Origin: Opitutus terrae PB90-1
Lineage (GTDB): Bacteria; Verrucomicrobiota; Verrucomicrobiia; Opitutales; Opitutaceae
DNA length: 64,000 bases
Direction: 5' to 3'
Assembly (NCBI RefSeq): GCF_000019965.1
Contig: NC_010571.1
Location: 1,798,001 to 1,862,000 of the forward strand
A program made the translations under genes and the position numbers. Below the pieces are notes generated by a model, which was given only the letters and a program-made list of their open reading frames with translations, ran no database searches and was not told the DNA's origin. This document shows positions 59,634 through 64,000 of this stretch, piece after piece. How positions within the stretch are numbered: position 1 is the first letter of the stretch; the number at the start of each line of letters is the position of its first letter.

Positions 59634-61142
59634 CTACGCGAGCGCTTCAGCCAGCGTGGCGATGAGATCGTCGACGGACTCGCAGCCGACGGAGAGCCGC
59701 AACAGCTCAGGGTCGAGGCCGTAGCGCGCGAGTTCGGCGCGGCCGGCGGCGGTCGTCACGAGGTCGTAGTGCGCCAGATACATGAACGGACAAAGCAACG
59801 TCGTCGTGATGCCGAAACTCGGGCCCTTGGGCAGTCGCACGCGATCGTAGAATCGCTCCATTGCCGGTGCCGAACCGCGCAGCGTGAACGTGATCATGCT
59901 GCCGCATGCGCCCGGCGCACGTGCGACCTGCCGGTAGTTGTCGCGCGAAGCAGGATGTTCGGCCCAGAAGACGTCCTTCACCGCCGGATGGCGCGTGAGG
60001 AACTCCACGACCTTCGGGACGCTCGCCTCGATCCGGGCGAGAACCGCCGGCGTGCGCGAGACCTGCGCGGCCAGGCGGGCGAGATCGCGGGCGTAGAGCG
60101 GCTCGATCTTCGCCGCGACGGCGCGGCTGAGCAGGTCCGCGTCGGCGCCCGCCGGATTCACCACGACCAGGCCCGCCACGAGATCGCCTTCGTTGGCGGC
60201 GTATTTCGTGAGGCTCGTCACGACGACGTCGGCGTGCGGCAGCACCTCCACGCAATAGGGCGAGGAAATCGACGGATCGAGGATCACCCGCGCGCCGGTC
60301 TGGTGGGCGAGCTTGGCGAGCGCGGCAATATCCGGCGTTTGGATGAGCGGATTGGTCGGCACCTCGGCGATCACGCCGGCGATGCGCTCCGCCTTCTCGG
60401 CAAAAATCCGCGCGATTGCGGCACGGTCGAACACGTCGGGGATGGTGATGTAGTCCGCGGGCGACGCGGTGAACTTTTTCAGCAGCGCGATCGTGTCGAG
60501 GTAGACCCAGCCGAGCTGAATCCAAATCGTCCGTCCGCGGCTTGCCTGCAGTTCGGACACGGCGCGAAACGCGGTGTCGATTGCGTTCATGCCGGTGTTG
60601 GCGAAGCGCAGCTGCTCCGCCGGTACACCCGGGAATGCCGGTGCCAGCTGGCGGCGCACCTCCTCCGCCGCGTCGCCGGGGAACAGCGGCTCGGCCGCCG
60701 CGGCGGCGAGCACCCGGTGCGTGACCAACCGATCTTCCGCGGCGCGAGACGAGAGAAAACCGCCGGTGTGTTGGAGGAATGATTTCGCCCGCAGGGCCAG
60801 CTCGCTGGATTCCGGATGGGCGACGCCGTGGATGGGACCATCGGTGATCCGGATTACGTGCGCGGCGCCGAGATGCGCCGCGAGTCGGTCGGCCATGCGC
60901 GCGGACGAAGCGAGCCAGAGCGTGTGGCCATCGAGGTTCTTCGCCTTGATGAGATGAGTGGCCAGCTGCTGCAGGAACGGATGCACCACGAACCGCGGAT
61001 AGCCGGACGTCATCTGTCGCAGCGTTTCGGGGTTCTTCTCCTCGTAGCCGCGCACGTCGCGCATCGTCGGCAGGCTGCACGAGACACCGTGCACCGAAGG
61101 CGGAATGCGTTGGCCAAGCGGCAGAGGCGAGAAGGCGGACAT
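59634..61142 (-). CDS. Cystathionine gamma-synthase-like PLP enzyme with fungal-type N-terminal extension
   Basis: This is a 502-residue fold-type I PLP enzyme. An N-terminal region of about 110 residues (QRIPPSVHGVSCSLPTMRDVRGYEE, YPRFVVHPFLQQLA) resembles the extension of fungal cystathionine gamma-synthases. The catalytic part has the aromatic/Cys/Met-metabolism fold with PLP lysine in VVTSLTKYAANEGDLVAG and the RFANTGMNAIDTAFRAV phosphate loop. It probably makes cystathionine from the acyl-homoserine supplied by MetX and cysteine. The leader is CTTCCTCCCTC before ATG. Confidence 0.8.
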   Translation of the reverse strand: MSAFSPLPLGQRIPPSVHGVSCSLPTMRDVRGYEEKNPETLRQMTSGYPRFVVHPFLQQLATHLIKAKNLDGHTLWLASSARMADRLAAHLGAAHVIRITDGPIHGVAHPESSELALRAKSFLQHTGGFLSSRAAEDRLVTHRVLAAAAAEPLFPGDAAEEVRRQLAPAFPGVPAEQLRFANTGMNAIDTAFRAVSELQASRGRTIWIQLGWVYLDTIALLKKFTASPADYITIPDVFDRAAIARIFAEKAERIAGVIAEVPTNPLIQTPDIAALAKLAHQTGARVILDPSISSPYCVEVLPHADVVVTSLTKYAANEGDLVAGLVVVNPAGADADLLSRAVAAKIEPLYARDLARLAAQVSRTPAVLARIEASVPKVVEFLTRHPAVKDVFWAEHPASRDNYRQVARAPGACGSMITFTLRGSAPAMERFYDRVRLPKGPSFGITTTLLCPFMYLAHYDLVTTAAGRAELARYGLDPELLRLSVGCESVDDLIATLAEALA

Positions 61143-61366
61143 GAGGGAGGAAGTCTAGAGCGGAGAGGCTAGAGCGGAGTTCGGAAAAAAGGAGAAAACG
61201 AAACGGGCCAGCGTCGCAAGCGGCGGCACTCGTGGCAACGGGAAGCTGCGTCATTGGCTCGCAGCCGCCGCCAAACCGGACCAGCGCAGCTGGCGGCGGC
61301 CGGCGGCTTCAGGCAGACACGAAAAAAGTTGGCACCGCGGCGCGCGGCGGGCTTGGCTGCGCGCGC

Positions 61367-62128
61367 ATGAAACTCGTCTCCTGGAACGTCAATGGGGTGC
61401 GCGCGGTGTTGAAGAAGGGCTTTCTGGACTACATGGGCAAAGTGGATGCCGACGTCATCTGTCTGCAGGAGACGAAGGCGCACCCGGGCGACGTGCAGCA
61501 TGTCGCGTGGACTGCCGGCTACACGCCGCACTGGTATTCGGCGGTGAAGAAGGGCTACTCGGGCACGGCGTTGTTCACGCGCGTGGCGCCGCTGAAGGTG
61601 AACTTCGGCATCGGCCTGCCCGGCCACGACGACGAGGGGCGCGTGATCACCGCGGAGTTCGCCGACTTCTTTCTCGTGAACGTGTATCAGCCGAACTCGC
61701 AGCGCGGGCTCACGCGGTTGAAGTATCGCACCGAGGAGTGGGATCCGGCGTTTCTGGCCTTCCTCAAAAAGCTCGAGAAGAAGGGCAAGCCGGTGGTGTT
61801 CTGTGGCGACCTCAACGTCGCGCACCAGGAGATCGACCTGACGAATCCGAAAACCAACCGGCGCAACGCCGGTTTCACCGACGAGGAGCGGGCGAATTTT
61901 TCCAAGCTGCTGGCGAGCGGATTCGTCGACACGTTTCGCGAGTTCGAAAAGGGGCCCGGGCACTACACGTGGTGGAGTCAGATGATGAATTGCCGCGCGC
62001 GGAACATCGGGTGGCGCGTCGATTATTTCGTCGCCAGCGAGAAGCTGAAGCCGGCGCTGAAGCGCGCGTGGATCAGCCCGGAAGTGATGGGGAGCGATCA
62101 CTGCCCGGTCGGGCTTGAGCTGAAATGA
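61367..62128 (+). CDS. xth: Exodeoxyribonuclease III
   Basis: This is a 253-residue AP endonuclease of the ExoIII type. Motifs: LVSWNVNGVRA, ICLQETK, YSGTALFTR, NVYQPNSQRG, CGDLNVAHQEIDL and GSDHCPVGLEL. It works in base-excision repair. The ATG at 61367 fits the family start. It overlaps the next gene by four bases. Confidence 0.96.
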   Translation: MKLVSWNVNGVRAVLKKGFLDYMGKVDADVICLQETKAHPGDVQHVAWTAGYTPHWYSAVKKGYSGTALFTRVAPLKVNFGIGLPGHDDEGRVITAEFADFFLVNVYQPNSQRGLTRLKYRTEEWDPAFLAFLKKLEKKGKPVVFCGDLNVAHQEIDLTNPKTNRRNAGFTDEERANFSKLLASGFVDTFREFEKGPGHYTWWSQMMNCRARNIGWRVDYFVASEKLKPALKRAWISPEVMGSDHCPVGLELK

Positions 62129-62655
62129 ATTCCTGCGCCGAGGAATTGAAGCAGCTGATGCTGCAGGAGCCGCGCTGGAGCCTCGCGGTGGCTGAGAGCA
62201 TGACGGCGGGAAATCTCCAGGCGCGCGTCGCGGCGGTGTCGGGCGCCTCGGCCTATTTTCGCGGAGGCATGACCGCCTACACAATCGAGCAGAAGGTGCG
62301 GCTGCTCGGCATCGATCGCGCCGAGGCGGAACGCACGAATTGCGTTTCCGTCGAGGTGGCGCGGCAGATGGCGCGGGGCGCATGCGCCCGCTTCGATGCG
62401 GACGTGGCGGTGGCAACCACGGGCTATGCAGAGCCGTCGAAGCCGAATGGGGTGGCGGTGCCGTTCGCGTGGTGGGCGGCGGCGTTCCGGACGGCGGGCG
62501 GTTGGCACGAGGGGCACGGGCGGGTGGAGTGTCCGGGCGCGAAACGCGCGCAGACGCAAGGAATGATCGCGGACGCCGTGCTCGCCGAACTGGTCGCGTG
62601 GTTGCGCGAGCTGCGACAAAAAAGCCCGGCGGGAAAGCCGGGCTCCATCGAATGA
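62125..62655 (+). CDS. pncC: Nicotinamide-nucleotide amidase-like (CinA C-terminal domain)
   Basis: This is a 176-residue single-domain protein. The active-site stretch is AVAESMTAGNLQARVAAVSG, where typical enzymes have AESCTGG; the catalytic Ser is kept but Cys and one Gly differ. KPNGVAVPFAWW and VATTGYA match the rest. It probably recycles NMN to NaMN; the altered motif makes activity less certain. Start overlaps xth by four bases. Confidence 0.8.
   Translation: MNSCAEELKQLMLQEPRWSLAVAESMTAGNLQARVAAVSGASAYFRGGMTAYTIEQKVRLLGIDRAEAERTNCVSVEVARQMARGACARFDADVAVATTGYAEPSKPNGVAVPFAWWAAAFRTAGGWHEGHGRVECPGAKRAQTQGMIADAVLAELVAWLRELRQKSPAGKPGSIE
62617..62644 (-). terminator. Rho-independent terminator for the SYLF gene
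   Basis: Read leftward: AGCCCGGC / GCCGGGCT stem of 8 bp, six-base loop, then a TTTTTT run. It lies 30 bases after the stop at 62674 and also within the last codons of pncC. Confidence 0.85.
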
Positions 62656-62673
62656 TGCTGAGCGCGGAGGCGC

Positions 62674-63360
62674 CTACGGTGCGATCCGCTGCACGTAATT
62701 CATCAGCGGCTGCACTTCGGGAATCGGCTGCACCCAGTCGCTATAGAGGAGCTCGGGCAGCGTGTATTGCGTGTTGTAGAGGATGAAGTTCGCCTCGTCG
62801 TTACGACTGAGGTAGCCGAACTTGACGGTTGCGCCGGCAAACAGGCCCTTGGATTTCGAGTAGATGAGCACCGGCGCGTCGATGATCGGATGATTCGCAC
62901 GCTCGCGTTCGGCGGCCTTCGGACCGGCGACCGCCTTGGCGTCGACGCCGACGTTGAAGCGCTGGTTAAACAGCAGCTTTGGCGTTTGGTCGTTGGTGAT
63001 CACCATGACGGATTCGACGGACTTCGCGCCGAGCTGGAGTCCGAGGCTGGCCTCGCCGGCGGAGATCAGCACGGGAATGCTCCAGCGGCCGTCGGCCTTC
63101 TTCACCAAGATCACGCCGTAGCCGTCCTTCACGCCGAGAAAAAATCCCGCCTTGAACTGGTTGACGATGATCAGGGCCCGCGCCTGCTGCAGAATGCTCG
63201 GCGGGATCGCGTGGGCCGGATCCGTCATGAATTCCTGCAAAATGGCCTCGCAGGTTTCGATGCGAGTAATGGCGTCGGCGCGCGTCAATTGAGCCGCCAG
63301 AGCGGCCGTGGGCGCGGCGCAGACCAGCGCGACGAGGGACAGCAGGAAAAGTTTTTTCAT
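62674..63360 (-). CDS. Exported SYLF/Ysc84-domain protein
   Basis: This is a 228-residue protein with signal peptide (ends AALAAQ). The SYLF domain is complete: ILQQARALIIVNQFKAGFFLG, IPVLISAGEASLGLQLGAKS, SKSKGLFAGATVKFGYL. SYLF domains bind phosphoinositides or lipids in eukaryotes; in bacteria their role is unclear. The start at 63360 (MKKLF) was preferred over 63396. Confidence 0.9.
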   Translation of the reverse strand: MKKLFLLSLVALVCAAPTAALAAQLTRADAITRIETCEAILQEFMTDPAHAIPPSILQQARALIIVNQFKAGFFLGVKDGYGVILVKKADGRWSIPVLISAGEASLGLQLGAKSVESVMVITNDQTPKLLFNQRFNVGVDAKAVAGPKAAERERANHPIIDAPVLIYSKSKGLFAGATVKFGYLSRNDEANFILYNTQYTLPELLYSDWVQPIPEVQPLMNYVQRIAP

Positions 63361-63511
63361 AAACAAGGCTTTACGACCAGTCGGGACACTAAGCATGACG
63401 ACTCCGACTTGGAAAGCGCGGAGTGCGCCGGTGGCAGGCCGACACAGCGCGATCCGGTGAGGTTCCGCGGTTTGTGCATCGGGAGTAACGCCGCCGCGAC
63501 TTTCGCCGGCG

Positions 63512-63883
63512 TCAATCGAGGCCGCGCGCGGTCAGCTCGTCCTCATCCCAGCCGAGGTAATGGCCGAGCTCGTGCAAATAGGTGAGCCGGGTTTCCTCGC
63601 GAAACACCTCGGCGTCGCCCTCGGCGAAATCCCAGAGGTTTTCCAGATAAAGCAGGATTTGTGGTGGCGCGGGATTGGTCTGGTCCAGCTCGCGGCCGTG
63701 CGGGCAGCCAGTGAACAACCCGAGGATGTCCGGCGGGAACCCGTCGGCGAGCACGTCGGCGGCGGGCAGCGCTTCGTAGTGGACCGGCACGTCGCGAGCG
63801 AGGGCGCGGATTTCGGGCGGGAGCTTGCGTTGCGTCGCGCCGACGGCCGTGCTGGCGAGGGCGGTGAGTTCGGAGAGAGTCAT
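63512..63883 (-). CDS. Small metallopeptidase-like protein (zinicin/DUF1025 type)
   Basis: This is a 123-residue protein with zinc motif TYLHELGHYLGWDEDEL near residue 101. FTGCPHGRELDQTNPAPPQILLYLENLWDF is the family core. Members are compact HExxH proteins of unknown substrate. Confidence 0.85.
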   Translation of the reverse strand: MTLSELTALASTAVGATQRKLPPEIRALARDVPVHYEALPAADVLADGFPPDILGLFTGCPHGRELDQTNPAPPQILLYLENLWDFAEGDAEVFREETRLTYLHELGHYLGWDEDELTARGLD

Positions 63884-63902
63884 GTCAGTGGAGGCAGGCC
63901 GT

Positions 63903-63983
63903 GTAGGGCTGCCGCTGGCCGGCAGCCGAGGAGGGGATAAACCGATAACTCCATTCCCGGCCGGCGGCGAGCGCCGGCCCTAC
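63903..63983. repeat. 82-base GTAGGG ... CCCTAC element, full copy 2
   Basis: GTAGGGCTGCCGCTGGCCGG...CAGC, a 32-base middle and GGCGAGCGCCGGCCCTAC match the arrangement at 57616-57697 in length and ends. Confidence 0.7.
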
Positions 63984-64000
63984 GCGAAAAGCGCTCGATG

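Overview
The window looks like chromosome of a GC-rich, Gram-negative bacterium, most likely a member of the Opitutaceae (Verrucomicrobiota). This is inferred from gene content and style. There are outer-membrane proteins (FadL and TolC types), LpoB and LysM envelope proteins, a NhaR-like LysR regulator, and a rpmH-rnpA-yidD-yidC block. There are also many short palindromic intergenic repeats, and most start codons follow a pyrimidine-rich leader rather than a Shine-Dalgarno site. No tRNA, rRNA, CRISPR array, phage or intact insertion sequence was seen.

Layout: 0-4.4 kb holds general genes (DUF2202, DUF1232, TerC, hibernation factor, NhaR-like regulator, methyltransferase). 4.7-9.9 kb holds a 5'-nucleotidase, a HEAT-like lipoprotein, a YeiH-type putative sulfate exporter and a TlpA-like thioredoxin. 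10.0-12.8 kb holds a small membrane ORF and cytochrome bd oxidase (cydAB). 12.8-15.5 kb is a decayed islet with dispersed repeats, a stop-interrupted DNA-methyltransferase remnant and a frameshifted glycosyltransferase.

The most interesting part is 15.5-34.4 kb, two large leftward gene sets each headed by a divergent ArsR-type regulator. Set 1 (23.46 to 15.55 kb) is DUF2892, DUF6132, TolC, membrane-fusion protein, RND pump, rhodanese and thioredoxin-TPR. Set 2 (33.94 to 24.26 kb) is FadL-type porin, Tat-exported molybdopterin reductase, four-cluster ferredoxin, NrfD/PsrC anchor, two YeeE/YedE-type transporters (one fused to a rhodanese fold lacking its cysteine), a membrane-anchored 12-haem cytochrome c and a MOSC protein. 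A 16-bp near-palindrome (ATGCGCATATACGCAT type) lies in both arsR divergent regions. A weaker third copy lies before the small membrane ORF upstream of the thioredoxin and YeiH genes. I read this as one regulon for sulfur-compound respiration, transport and sulfane-sulfur detoxification; the exact substrate cannot be read from sequence.

34.5-40.3 kb is core: metW-metX, yebC, yidC-yidD-rnpA-rpmH. 40.5-48.8 kb holds a LysE exporter, phosphoesterase, two tandem CDP-alcohol phosphatidyltransferases, a YgjP-like peptidase, an operon of orphan histidine kinase + cyclophilin-TPM + FKBP, an AEC transporter and a GNAT acetyltransferase. 48.8-57.6 kb is envelope-related: tandem coiled-coil/LysM proteins, glpK, a duplicated glycine-zipper protein, and an lpoB / COG3014-like / YcfL-like lipoprotein operon. 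57.8-63.9 kb holds a MATE pump, DUF167, a fungal-type cystathionine gamma-synthase, exonuclease III + PncC, a SYLF protein and a small metallopeptidase.
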